64,000 bases of DNA from Diabrotica undecimpunctata (taxonomy: Eukaryota; Arthropoda; Insecta; Coleoptera; Chrysomelidae): contig NC_092806.1 of NCBI RefSeq assembly GCF_040954645.1, positions 115,364,458 through 115,428,457 of the forward strand. The letters are read 5' to 3'. The first letter of the stretch is position 1. Each line of letters begins with the position of its first letter. The translations under genes and the position numbers were made by a program. Under the pieces are notes generated by a model. That model ran no database searches. It was not told the DNA's origin and saw only the letters and a program-made list of their open reading frames with translations. Positions 21,925-34,610 of the stretch are shown here, one piece after another.

Positions 21925-23560
21925 AGAACTTGTTAGATTTTAAAAAGGTAATTTTAATGAAGTGGAAGACCTCCCAAAAAGTTGACGATAAAACCAATAC
22001 CGCAATCAACAAAGAATTTTTAAAAGACATAAAAACCAAACACGAAGCAAATCCATGGACCAGAAGTAAACATCAGAAACTACCTAACTGCCAAACTGAT
22101 AAAAACCTTGTAAATAAGAGAGCTTATGGACCAGAAGGAAGCCCTGCTGAACTTTTGAAAAATGCAACATCGAAGCTTGTTAATATGCCGACAGAACTTT
22201 TTAATAGATACCTACTAAACGGAAATAATATACCTGAAAGCTGGAAGGAAGGATGGCTACACTGATCCATAAATATAGGATAAGACAGACTGCAAAAACT
22301 ACCGCTGCATTTCAGTTACCAGCACTCTCAGTAGATTGTAAGGAAAAGTTATGAAAACCCTAGTCGAAAATGAATATGAACCACTTGAGATGGAACAGCA
22401 AGCAGGATTTGGAGCTAGACGATCTTGTATCGATCACATCTACACTTTAATCAAACTAAATGAAAAAAGAATGGCTAGGAATAGGCCAACTCATCTATTA
22501 TTTGTATACTTGATAAAAGCTTATGATACAATACCCCTATGTAGACTATGGCAACTACTGGAGAGGTCATTTATTAATATTATACTTGTGAAAACAATAC
22601 AACGATTCTACAACAATCTTCGATGAAAAATAAAGAACAATCAGTTCTCCGAGAATTTTATGGTAAATAAGGGACTAAGGCAGCGCTGCAGTCTACCTCC
22701 AACACTCTTCAAAATCTACTTAAGTGAGGCACTTAAGAAATGGAGGAGATCATGTTCTGGAAGGTGTATATCATTCACATGATTAAACAGCCCTATACAT
22801 GCTTCATTTCGCAGAAGATCAAGTAGTTATTGCACATGATCAGGAATATATCATATCTGGAATTTATGATAAAGCGATTAATACAGGAATACGAGCGATG
22901 GAGACCAAATGTTAACTCAACAACAACGAAATACATGTGCATAGGAGGAGCTAAAAACGATGAACTGAATTTAGAAGATGGAAATGCAATTTCGTAATGT
23001 CCGAATATATATTTGGAGGCAAAGATGGAAAGAAGTTGACGCACTGAAACAGAAATAGAAGAACAAATCATAAAAGGGCGCACTACTCAATACTCTGATC
23101 AAAATATTAACAGCAAAAATACAGCTATCTAACAGCATTTGTAAATCGTTGTATTTTATTAATCCGAAACCTAGAAACTCACTAAGAGCACGGAACAAAA
23201 ACTCTGGAAATGGATTTTGGCGCAAATTTATTATAATTATAATTATTCCAGAAGACGAACAAGTCCAATGGACATTGCAAATAAAAGAATAAAGCAAATC
23301 ATGGACAGAACAACCACTGTCATATAGAGAGTATAGCAAAAGCAACTTATTTGATATGAAATTGTACGTATATTGATAGTCTATTCGCCACCTGATCGAA
23401 AAAACCAAGTCCAAAGACCGGAAACAACGTAGCTTAATGAAACTCGGAAGGCAATGTTAGAGAAATACTTACGACCAGAAGACTGAATCGAAAGACGTAC
23501 ATGGAGACTGGAAACCAGTTTGTGCAGGACGTTATAAACCGGATATATAAGTAAAAAATA
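21925..23560 (+). pseudogene. Decayed non-LTR reverse transcriptase
   Basis: Colinear scraps over 1.6 kb: AYGPEGSPAELLKNA and NNIPESWKEGW (21930-22265, linker and fingers), then QQAGFGARRSCIDHIYTL and FVYLIKAYDTIP (22351-22626, palm, with the catalytic Asp changed in the FVDLxKAYD-type box), then LRQRCSLPPTLFKIYLSEAL (from about 22672), a lost YADD region near 22800, and KYMCIGGAKNDE (about 22930) and EIEEQIIKGRT (23050). Stops are everywhere. The order matches an APE-type non-LTR ORF2 without its endonuclease. It ends near 23560 where the next repeat begins. Confidence 0.7.
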
Positions 23561-23703
23561 ATGGTATGTCTCGCAAAACAGAAAACCAAAAATGGTATAT
23601 CGATGGAAGGCAACCGTATATACGTATTTCTGACTATTGGTCGTCTTCAGTACGGTGCAGCCAAGTTAGAAAAGGAGCATATTAACTTGGGAAAGGATCA
23701 CTA

Positions 23704-25483
<1,780 letters not shown>

Positions 25484-25500
25484 TAATTATTGGCATATAT

Positions 25501-25703
25501 GAAAGTAAAAGTCTGAATTTCATTTCAATTCGAATTTCACCATTGCTCTACAAGTGTTTCGAGTTATTCAACTCCTCATCAGGAACACTTGTGGAAGTTC
25601 AAACTGAAATGAAATGCAGTCTAGTATTCTTATAATTTAACACGAAACACGTGTAGATCAATGGTGGAATTCGAATTGAAATTAAATGCAATATTTTACT
25701 TTC
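25501..25703. repeat. Inverted pair of Penelope-like terminal sequence
   Basis: The 61 bp at 25501-25561 is matched as an imperfect inverted repeat by 25643-25703 (shared core TTTCAATTCGAATTYCACCA and the ACRYGTGTTTCG end). The loop contains a hammerhead-like core. Arrangements like this, ending in a CTGATGA...GAAAC signature, are usual in termini of Penelope-like elements. No RT or GIY-YIG protein lies beside it, so it is a non-autonomous or isolated terminus. Confidence 0.6.
25545..25591 (-). ncRNA. Hammerhead-ribozyme-like core
   Basis: On the minus strand: CAAGTGTTCCTGATGAGGAG then TTGAATAACTCGAAACACTTG. The CTGATGA box, a stem II (GAGTT/AACTC) and a GAAAC box are in hammerhead order. 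The outer CAAGTG/CACTTG pairs also fit. A third conserved strand with the cleavage site is not obvious in the monomer, so activity would need a dimer or a different partner strand. Penelope-like elements are known to carry such motifs in their terminal repeats. Confidence 0.5.
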
Positions 25704-26544
25704 ATTTAAACGTCTTTTCCCTACGTAAAGAGCGAAAAAGATAGTGTTTTTCAAGGTTGAACCTTAGATGCATGTAGGAGTAAAAGGTTAGTTCTAGCGT
25801 CGTTCAAAAGCTTCTAATAAGAGGCTTTGAATTTGCGGTTCACCTAATTCGCTAATAGCGAAAGGTTCAAAGACGTAAGAAACTGGTGCGACATAACCGC
25901 TATCATTCCAATAAGAAGAGTATGTTTCTACCTAATGAAGAGTTCTTTTAAACTTCACAGTGAATGAATAAAATCGTATAAAAGTTTTCAGCTTACATCA
26001 ACAAGTATTTTTGCTCTTGGAGTATTTGATCAGTGAATTTGATATTTATTTTTATTATTGTCGTGTTATTTATATTGCACATTTTATTATACACTTCTTC
26101 TAGACTATTTTATCCCTTTTTTAATTCTTTTGTGTAAATATCTATATTCTATTTTATTTGTTTCATCATTTTGAAGATACTTGTGCAAATATCCCGGGCT
26201 TTAATTCTAAGTTCGTTCCTCAGTTTTTCTGAATCGTACACTTAATTTAAGACATTTTTTTGTTTTATAATTAAATTCCTGTCTAATTTTATTTTTCATG
26301 TCTACATAGTCCAGTGCCAGGTCTTAACATTTGTCTTGGGGGGGGGGGGGGAACTTCCACTGAAACACCAATCAAAAGACATAAAAAAGATAAACTCAAA
26401 CGACATAAAAGACATAAATAATAGGTTTTCTTTAATTTTGGACCTTTGTGTGGGGGGATTTCCCCATTTTTCCTCCACGTCGTCTCATAAAAGGTTGATG
26501 ATCTGATCCGACATCTACTCCAGTAAATGTATTGACTCTGCTAA
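25704..26544. other. Spacer with a G14 run
   Basis: No coding feature recognised. A run of 14 G residues lies at 26338-26351, unusual in this AT-rich setting but otherwise unexplained. Confidence 0.45.
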
Positions 26545-27291
26545 AGCCCGTTCCAACGCCGCAGTACGATTTTGAAGAATGCTACAAAATTGAACGTAAT
26601 TTAATTTATCGTGTATTTGCACCACTCGACCAAATTGGCTCGATTTGACGGCAGACAAACAAGTCAGTCTGCAGCAGTATGACAGAGTTGGTTGGATCGT
26701 AAATTCGATCGTGTATATTGTGACAACGACAAAATCGTACGACTGCAAAAAAATCATTTGCTGGTAAATTTAGAAAACAGCTTATAGCTAGAAGTTTTTA
26801 AGAGATTTCTTTGTCATATATAAAGAACAAGAGTGTCCTTGCAAAATAAAATAGACATGATCATGATAAAACCTCTAGAAAAAAGCTGTTAATATTTTGG
26901 TTGATAAATTTCAAGACGTGAAAGCGGATACTAATAAAGTGTTTGTAAAAATTAATAATTTTCGAACATCTTCCAAAAGGGAATTAAAATTATCTGGATA
27001 TAATCGAAATTCTTCTAATAAATGTACGTGACAATATGTATGTGTTTTCATCAACCGACCTTTAATCCACTACCTACGTTACTTGTGTTTTTTTTTGTTA
27101 ATGCAAAGAGCAAAAGCCGCTAAAAGTATATCGTTATCTGACATGTTTCTGATTTGAAAGTAAAACTCATACTGTCATACTGCAAAATCGGTACGTGTGT
27201 GTTCCCATACTTTCCCATATTTTCAACAATACTGTACTGCAATTTTATTCGACAAAATCGCACTGCGCCGTTGAAACGTGAGTAGCGGGCT
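26545..27291. mobile_element. PIF/Harbinger-like MITE
   Basis: A 747-bp element with TAA on both sides (26542-26544 and 27292-27294). The left end reads AGCCCGTTCCAACGCCGCAG and continues TACGATTTTG. The inverted right end reads AGCCCGCT, then ACGTTTCAACGGCGCAGTGC and GATTTTG. A 3-bp TWA TSD and a GC-rich TIR rich in CGAT words are PIF/Harbinger hallmarks. The interior has no transposase motif; an 80-codon frame crossing the left end is a shadow. It would depend on a Harbinger transposase made elsewhere. Confidence 0.7.
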
Positions 27292-27294
27292 TAA

Positions 27295-27835
27295 GATTGT
27301 ATGTATTTTATGATTGTATGTGTTTGATCTGGCTTACCATCTCCAATTTTTTTTGTTGTTATTTCTCATGTTCCCTCAATTTTAATGAAATCTGATAGAT
27401 CTAGTTTCGTTCTTTTTGTTTCTTGTATTGTTTTATCGAGTTTTACAGATCTCTGACATTGTTTAAATTAGATTTTCTGATCTAATGATTTTTCTCATAA
27501 TATTTTCGGATATTTTAAGATCTCAGAGCCCACGTGATATAAATCTCGTCTCCTCCCTAATTTTGGCTTCTTATTTTCATGATTAGTAACAGTTTTAAAT
27601 TATTGTGTTGATCTCATGGTGCCTTTCATTGGAAACAAATTTTGTGATTTTACTACATACTACACAACCGAAGTACTTGCTACTGACCTGAGGGATCTAC
27701 TACTAAACGTAGCGCCAGCCGTAGTGCCCTTGTGCGCATCACACCAATCGTATTAGAACCAGTTTTTCATGTTGTTTTTCCTATGCTTGTGTTTTGTGAA
27801 TAATTATTATTAGAATAAGTGAGTAGTGAGTAGAA
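27295..27835. other. Spacer
   Basis: AT-rich sequence, no motif recognised. The last 150 bp before the small frame at 27836 is somewhat richer in GC (GCGCCAGCCGTAGTGCCC), which may be a leader or promoter, but nothing proves it. Confidence 0.35.
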
Positions 27836-28051
27836 ATGAGTGGTTCAGATTCCGAAGCGATAAAAGAGTTAGGCGAGGACACAAATGAACAAGTATTGTT
27901 TGTTAATCTTCTTGAAAATTATCAAATTTTATTTGATAAAAGAATGATCCCACAAATTAAACATGAAAACGAAACAACAAAACAAATTATGAAGAAATTC
28001 AACAACAAAAAACACCTACGCCGAAGTCGTTCATCCACCAACTTCACCTAA
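27836..28051 (+). CDS. Small frame resembling a SANT/MADF-like DNA-binding segment
   Basis: 71 codons from an ATG: MSGSDSEAIKELGEDTNEQ, then LLENYQILFDKRMIPQIKHE and TTKQIMKKFNNKK. The LLENYxxLxxKRxxPxxKxxK...QIMKKxNNMK order resembles the trihelix-like DNA-binding domain found in accessory proteins of some DNA transposons and in some host factors. The usual KALxEM helix between them seems deleted, and the end after KKFNNK looks shifted, so this is probably a broken exon of a transposon gene. Weak call. Confidence 0.35.
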   Translation: MSGSDSEAIKELGEDTNEQVLFVNLLENYQILFDKRMIPQIKHENETTKQIMKKFNNKKHLRRSRSSTNFT

Positions 28052-28125
28052 ACTGAAGCAAATCAAATTCTACTAAACTAGCAAAGACTTCAAAAGCATA
28101 GTACATCCTAAGTATCTGGTAAATA

Positions 28126-28380
28126 GTGGCAAATACTACGGAGAAAAGCAAAATGCTTTGTAAGTGTAACAAGTACTACAAAAATATAGAATTACTTGAA
28201 GCATTAGCAGATACTACGTTTTATGCATTCCACCCATTGTCTTTACATTGGGCTCCTTCACGTAAAACTGTTGATGAGCAATGGAGACAGCTTATTTTGG
28301 CAGTCGCTTTTTTGTCAGAGTCTGGTCAGTTATATAATAGAGTTTGCCAAACAATGAAAAGGTTGATATTTGGGTTATGA
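28126..28380 (+). other. Unrecognised open frame, 84 codons
   Basis: Reads MANTTEKSKMLCKCNKYYKN, LLEALADTTFYAFHPLSLHW and APSRKTVDEQWRQLILAVAF. I do not recognise it. It lies 75 bp after the SANT/MADF-like frame on the same strand and could be part of the same broken transposon gene. It could equally be chance. Confidence 0.2.
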
Positions 28381-29093
28381 TTTGACAGTTACACTACTGC
28401 TTCTTGCACCATCTTGCTCTTTTGGTGGTTTTTAATACTTATTTTTGTCTCAAAAGTAGAAATCCGAAGATTTCTATTGACGAAACCAAAATTCAGATTT
28501 TTGCTTTAATTTGTGCCTTCTAAGAATTGCAAGGCAAAACAGACGATGCTTAAAGATGTAATTGAGATATGGAGGATCTAAAAGTTGCATCCCACAACTT
28601 ATCTCCTCATCTAAGGAAACATCTTTGACGAATTGGTTTCTTGTAGTCATAAGGAGTATACCGAAAGTATACATAAAATATGGTGCCTTTGTATATAGGC
28701 ACTATACGTGAAATCAAATCTTAATTGTTATTTCTTTCACTTATTTTGGTGTTTAGTACTTATTTTTGTGTTCTCCAATCGGTAGTTGAGTAGTTTTCTC
28801 GATAAATGGTGTTTAAATATATTTCTTTGGTTCAATAATATATCTATATATCATAAGTTATTTATTATCTGCAGGGCATATTCTGTTAATAATTTGTGTG
28901 TTAAACTTATTTGTATTGCTAATATTCTCTCATTTTTCTGTCATAATTGTTTTAATACTTTCAACCATAAGGGATACACTATTTTAATGCACTTTTGTTT
29001 TTTTAGTTGCACGGTTATGATATATGAATGATAAATTATAATCTCTAGCTTTAATTATAGGCAAAATAAAAACATATTTTGTAGTAAATTTTG
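28381..29093. other. Spacer
   Basis: AT-rich, no feature recognised. Short frames on both strands lack motifs. Confidence 0.4.
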
Positions 29094-29095
29094 TA

Positions 29096-31350
29096 TAGTC
29101 CATTTCCATCATATTGATAGCACATTATGTATGCAAATCCCTAAACTGTTGATACGGGTGACTCAATGAAAAATAGATATTTGTCAACAAGTTTACAGAA
29201 GTATATAGGAAAACAATTTTAAATTGAGTATGACCACCAGGTATAAAGGTTGAAGCAGAATAGAATACAATAGTTTTGAGGGTTACTAATCCCTAAATAA
29301 AGTTGCCAGTGTCGGAGTGATGGAGATTAACAGGTACTAATGAATTTGCAAAAAATGTAAGATGTTTATTTTATTGGTTATATATAAAATAATTTGTGGC
29401 CGTAACAGGGCCGATTTGTAAAAAAATGAATATTATTTTAATTAATTCCATTTCAGATTCACTGCTTTCTTCAGAATCTAAGGAATCTTCAACTCCAATG
29501 TTAATTATTACCGGTTCCAGCATTGCATCAGTCATATTATGCAAATTCCACATTTTATTTTCTTCCTTGTGAGCATGACTAACAGCATTTTTCCAATTTT
29601 CTGGAGTTACTTTTGATAAGGAATGTTCTAATAATTGTTGTAAGTCTTCTAAATTAAAAGTTTTGTTGTTGCGTACGACTTCACCCTTTACTTGAGACCA
29701 TATATTTTCTATCGGATTCAGATCACAGTGGTATGGGGGTAAACGTAAAATAATTACATCACGGTTTAATGCCATTTCATCAATTATATATTTTTTATAA
29801 GCTGCTTTATGTTGCCTTACAATAGGTAATAATTCCTCTTTTGTCGAATCCTTGTACTCAATTGCGTGTTTATCCAACCATTCGATTATCTCTCCTTTTT
29901 TCCATGCCGTTGTTGGCAATTTTTCTGCTAGTCTTGAATGGTAACTAGCATTATCCATGACTATGACAGAATTTTTTGGAATTAAATCCAACATTTGCCC
30001 AAAATATTCTTCAAAAACGTCAGCAGTCATTTCCTCGTGGTAATCTTTGGTTGATTTTGAGGCAAAACTTAATCCACCATTGACAAAACCGTATTCGTTT
30101 CCAATATGGGTTATTATCAGTCTGCGTCCTTTTCCAACGGGAATATTGTTTATTCCAGTAGATACACCTTCGATGAATGCCTGACGGGAACTTTTCACAT
30201 TTGTATCAACCCATAAATATGGTACAGTATGACCTTCATTTAGCCAAGTCTCGTCCAAATAAAAAATTGTTTTCCCTTCTTCTCGGTACTTTTTAATAGT
30301 TCTTAGATAATCTCGTCTCCAACATACAATGTAATCTTTTTCAATTAAAACGGATTTTCTACTATTCTTTTGCCAACGAAATATCATCTCTCTCAATAGT
30401 CCCCATAATTTCTTGTTGCTTATGATTGGTAACTCTTCGTTTTCTCTAATTAATGTTTGGATTTTGTCCAATGTTGGAAATTCTTTGTTAAAAAAAATGA
30501 GTGGACGCTGCGTCTTATCATGTTTTTATGTAATTCTTCAATTTCCAAGGGTTTACTCCCTCCACTCTTCTTGGGAGATGAAACAGTTCCTCCTTTTCTT
30601 TCTTTTAGGAATCTATAAATTGTTGCTTCTCCAACCCCTGTCATATTTGAACACATGTTAACGATTTCACGAACATTACTTAAAGGGCGTTGATGTACAA
30701 GTGCATCGTGTACATTTAATATTATATTTTTCTCTCTTAGACTGAAGGCACCTTTAAAACTACACTTAACCGGGATAAAACCTGTTGTCGACGTCATTTT
30801 TAAATGCAAATAACAAAATATCGCCACCAAAAACGTAGGTAGGTAAGACATGAATAATGTACATCTACAAACTAAATGGAAGATGCAAACAATTTCTAAT
30901 TTATATTATTGGCATAAGCTGTAATGTGGCATAAAAACTACTTAAACTATCATTAGTGAAGCCTTATCAGTAATTCCAGGTAATCGTTCAAAGAAGGTAT
31001 TCTTTTTGTGTCAGGCGATAACTTGTATAGAAAACAATAATCACCTTTAAATTACTGTTTACATTAATTTATTTCGTGAAACATTGAATTCTCTCGTTAA
31101 TCACCCGTGTATAATTAACAATAATCGTGTGGCATATATACCGACGTTTTTTACGCACAAAAAGGTATAGTGAGATTAGTGGACACTTATTTTACAGAAG
31201 ATTTTTTAAAAGATAATGAATTGTTGACGGCATCTTAAATATTAATTTTTTTTATTTATTTCAAAACAAGCATAGGCTGACGCCTATGGTTTTTTGACCT
31301 GTTGAGGATTTGCATACATAATGTGCTATCAATATGATGGAAAAGGACTA
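29096..31350 (-). mobile_element. IS630/Tc1/mariner-type transposon with long D-E spacer (Sailor-like)
   Basis: A 2255-bp element with a TA on each side (29094-29095 and 31351-31352) and TIRs of about 46 bp differing at one position: TAGTCCWTTTCCATCATATT then GATAGCACATTATGTATGCA and AATCC. It contains one transposase gene on the minus strand (30797-29371), open except for one frameshift. TA target, TIR and DDE protein place it in the IS630/Tc1/mariner group. The unusually long stretch between the second Asp and the Glu points to the group described in the literature as DD82E/Sailor; that name is from memory. Confidence 0.85.
29371..30797 (-). pseudogene. DDE transposase with about 81-residue D-E spacer, single frameshift
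   Basis: From the ATG at 30797 the first frame has AFSLREKNIILNVHDALVHQ, SNMTGVGEATIYRFLKERK and PLEIEELHKNMIRRSVHSFF (HTH-type DNA binding). A one-base change in an A8 run (plus-strand T8 at about 30488-30495) shifts it. The second frame continues through TIFYLDETWLNEGHT (first Asp), NSVIVMDNASYHS (second Asp) and PPYHCDLNPIENIWSQVKG (Glu). I count 81 residues between second Asp and Glu. The ending is acidic (EDSLDSEESSESE). Everything else is open, so only the homopolymer frameshift disables it, or it could be an assembly error. Confidence 0.85.
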
Positions 31351-31352
31351 TA

Positions 31353-32500
31353 GTAAACACGTATCTATTCTAGAATTCTTGGCAAATTGTATTTACTATC
31401 CTTGTAAATTCATGCATCATTCACCATTTCAAACAACAAATATTAAACTCCTTATTTATGGATAAACCTCGAAACCAATTACATCATATTCAATTCCCCC
31501 TTATATGTTATTTTATGTAGGACATCGTTAATGAAGTAGAATTCATAAAAAGTAATCAATTTTAAGTGTGAAATATATTCACTTGCGTCAGGTGCATACA
31601 ATAGCCACTTAATAGTAAACTTAAATAAGAAGAGCTGTCCCATTTTGTTGGTAATGTGTGTCTTGCACATTTTACAATACGCTTTCAAGGTTGGCTAATA
31701 ATTTACATGTTGGTTGTTTCTTTTGCGTTCTATTTCGTTAGTAGTTTCTGACAACAATTGAATTAAATTGAATCGTTTAAGCATAAGTTGCCATTCCTTA
31801 CGCTTTATGCTGAGATAGTAGGTTTGAATTTTGAAATATATTACTACTACTGACATGATACTGAGTGTGTGAGTGAGGAATTTTAGAAAATATATATATA
31901 GATATTTGTTTTAAATTTAAATGCTACAATCAAATCACCCTTTGAGATGGCAGAATATTCCAAATGAAGGGTCCAACTCATAAACCGGTCAAGTCACATA
32001 AAGCAAAATGTTCAGGATCAGTAAAAAACACATTTGAGGTAAAACTGTGAAAGCTTGATAAATTTTGTATTTTCTGTCATTTGAAGAGCATCTTGTTAAA
32101 CTATTTTTTTTAAGTAATAAGCTATGGGGGAAAAAGAATTGGACTTGAGTGGTTTATGCAAAGTATTCCTTTTTTTTTGTGGAGAACTTCTACTTGTAAC
32201 TAATTCTTAGCTAAATCTGTTTTATCTTTCATGTCTTGATAAAAAAGTTTTAGCTTTTTTAATATGTAGTTTTTTCCCTGTTTAAAATGCTCCTTTTTTG
32301 TTCATCATTATCGGCACATTAATTTGATTTTGTAACTTATCACACTTAGATAGCTATCTGACTTAGGTTTACCGTAGAATATTTTAAAAATTTTTATAAA
32401 AACTGAGAGCAATGTGCATTAACCAGTAAAAAATTTATGGATTGATTTTGTTCTGTTTCTATTGTAAATTCAATATGACTATGAAGAGAATTAATATACG
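31353..32500. other. Spacer
   Basis: No recognisable feature. A 69-codon minus-strand frame at 31479-31688 lacks motifs. Confidence 0.4.
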
Positions 32501-32507
32501 ATAAAAA

Positions 32508-33320
32508 TTGGTCGAGTTGCCTGTTAGTTCCTGTGATTTTTTAGATTTAAAAATTACCAGACTTAAAAACAAACATGACTTCTCCATATTTCATAAACCT
32601 ACCCATACTGACACGACTATTCACAATTCATCATCCCATCCCACACAACATAAACTGGCAGCCTATCATAGTATGTTACATAGATTAACAGCAATTCCTA
32701 TGTCAAAATACAATTTTGAGACAGAATTAAATATCATTAAGCAAATAGCAGTAAACAATGGATACAACGAACAAACAATTAATAAAATGTTAAATCAAAA
32801 ACTACACAAGAAAGCCCTGAACTTAGTATTTCCATCACCAGAGAAAAAACCCAGTACCTTCTGCTCGATTACATATACAGGCAAAATATCAACAAAAATA
32901 GCCAAACACATAAAAAAGAAAGGAATAACACCAGCTTTCAGAACAAATAACAACCTAGGCAAATATATTAAAAACAACAAGAGCCAACATAAAAAACACT
33001 TACACAGTGGTGTGTACAAACTTAAATGTGGCGACTGCCCAAAAACTTACATTGGTCAAACAGGTAGAAATTTTAATAAACGAATAGCAGAACATAAAAG
33101 GGCTTTCAATAATAGAAAAACAGATTCTACATACGCATTTCACCTTCTAGATCATAATCATTCTTTTAATGACGAATTTCAAATTCTACACATTCAAAAT
33201 AAAGGCCTTAAGCTATCTTTGTTAGAATCTATGGAAGTCAACAAATTAAAAAACACAGATATAATTCTGAATGACCAGCTTGAGACAAACAGTTCTCCCC
33301 TCCTCAACCTATTTCATTAG
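32508..33320 (+). CDS. Penelope-like element: RT C-terminus plus GIY-YIG endonuclease (5'-truncated)
   Basis: An open frame of about 270 codons without a real start: the first codon is TTG, and it begins inside the RT at DFLDLKITRLKNK. It continues IFHKPTHTDTTIHNSSSHP (the usual RT thumb of Penelope-like elements, with HKPTxTD), then the GIY-YIG domain at residues about 165-240: SGVYKLKCGDCPKTYIGQTG, RNFNKRIAEHKRAF and LLESMEVNK. The GVY/YIG pair, an Arg and the late Glu are present. The frame is intact from truncation point to stop. It would lie downstream of a full RT in an autonomous element. Confidence 0.88.
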   Translation: MVELPVSSCDFLDLKITRLKNKHDFSIFHKPTHTDTTIHNSSSHPTQHKLAAYHSMLHRLTAIPMSKYNFETELNIIKQIAVNNGYNEQTINKMLNQKLHKKALNLVFPSPEKKPSTFCSITYTGKISTKIAKHIKKKGITPAFRTNNNLGKYIKNNKSQHKKHLHSGVYKLKCGDCPKTYIGQTGRNFNKRIAEHKRAFNNRKTDSTYAFHLLDHNHSFNDEFQILHIQNKGLKLSLLESMEVNKLKNTDIILNDQLETNSSPLLNLFH

Positions 33321-33355
33321 AGACTATAAAGTGTAAACCCATGCCAAAAACAGAT

Positions 33356-33392
33356 CACTTGAGAAAGGCAATTAGCCGAAACAGCTGTAGTG
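33356..33392 (+). ncRNA. Hammerhead-like motif in Penelope-like 3' region
   Basis: CACTTGAGAAAGGCAATTAG then CCGAAACAGCTGTAGTG, 35 bp after the GIY-YIG stop. The layout CTTGAGAA / hairpin GGCAATTAGCC / GAAAC is a degenerate version of the CTGATGA / stem II / GAAAC core seen elsewhere in this window, in the position expected for the terminal repeat of this element. Confidence 0.4.
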
Positions 33393-33420
33393 ATAAGAAT
33401 TTAAAATAAATTTTGTGGAA

Positions 33421-33960
33421 GTTTCGAAAACAAAGTTTTCAGTGTTTTATTGTTACATAAAATGAATTTCCATCAAGTAACGGTCGAATCCATCAATTAC
33501 TAACATCTTGGGACTTTACCATTTTTTTATGATGCCTCTCAACCGAGCAAGTGCTGTTGTGTAAACACTAATTTTTTAAGTAGGGATCTACATAGGATTT
33601 GTATCGATTACTTTTTGTAGAAGACCTTGTATAGCAGGAAAATAATCGATTGCTTCCTTTGCTGTGTAGACATTAATGGTCTTGCCTGAATTTTCACTTC
33701 GTTTTCTGTTTTTTTGTATAGTATTATCCATAGTCAATATTATAGCTCAATATCAAACAGATATAAGCTTAACTGACCGACATAAACAAATGGGACAATC
33801 GAGAACGCAGGGGAGTGGTCGAATACGCCGGCCAGAAGTAGCGACACGCCACCGAAAGCTATGTATGACAAAATCACTACGCACATTTTGGGAAGTCCTG
33901 TACTAAGGATTAAAAATCTATTCAGGAGGGCTAAAGTAAGAACTTAGTTTTACATGATAA
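33421..33960. other. Spacer
   Basis: No clear feature. A 76-codon plus-strand frame at 33676-33906 has no motif that I know. Confidence 0.35.
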
Positions 33961-34610
33961 TGAAACATGGCCAACGGATCAATAAGACATGAATGAAGTC
34001 ATGGTTCAAGTGTGGGAGAAAAGGTCCTCAGGAACAAATTTTCTAGAGAGTATGGAATAGGACTTTCTTAATAAAATACCAGATGATTGGTTGAAGTCAC
34101 TGTTTATAACATTACCAAAGATCAGCAAACTCATCAAATGCAATGATTTTAGACTGATCAGTTTGATGGGCCAAACGCTTAAGATACTTCTACGAATTCG
34201 AATGCGCGTTCCCTTACAAAAAAGTTGTGAGTTTTAAAAGGAACGTTTATGTTTGTTTCATCGACTTCGTGAAGGCATTTGTCCGATTACAACACGATAC
34301 ACTTTTGGATAATAGGACTTGACCACTACGATATAATGCTACTAAAATGTTTATATTACAATTAAGTAACCTCTATCCAAATTGGAGATAGTCGTACTGA
34401 AAAACTACCCATTAAACATGGAGCACGACAGGGTTGTGTTTTGTCATCCAGATTTTTTAATGTATACTCTTAAGAAATCTTTAGGGAAGTTTTGGATAAC
34501 AAATAAGAGGGAGTAAGATTAGGCGGCGAAGTAATCAACAGTATCATCAGATACGCTGACAATACAGCCGTTCTTCCAGAAGGTGGATATGAATGTTTAT
34601 AGTAATAATA
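33961..34610 (+). pseudogene. RTE-like RT relic with YADN active site
   Basis: Broken plus-strand reading: NKIPDDWLKSLFITLPKIS, CNDFRLISLMGQTLKI, then NVYVCFIDFVKAFVRLQHD, KLPIKHGARQGCVLSSRFFN and IIRYADNTAVLPEG at about 34535-34580. The second Asp of the YADD box is Asn, which would abolish polymerisation. Many stops. It follows the family's normal order without endonuclease or tail. Confidence 0.75.

Noticed and set aside
22971..23414. 147-codon minus-strand frame
   Set aside because: Shadow of the plus-strand RT relic at 21925-23560; no motif of its own.
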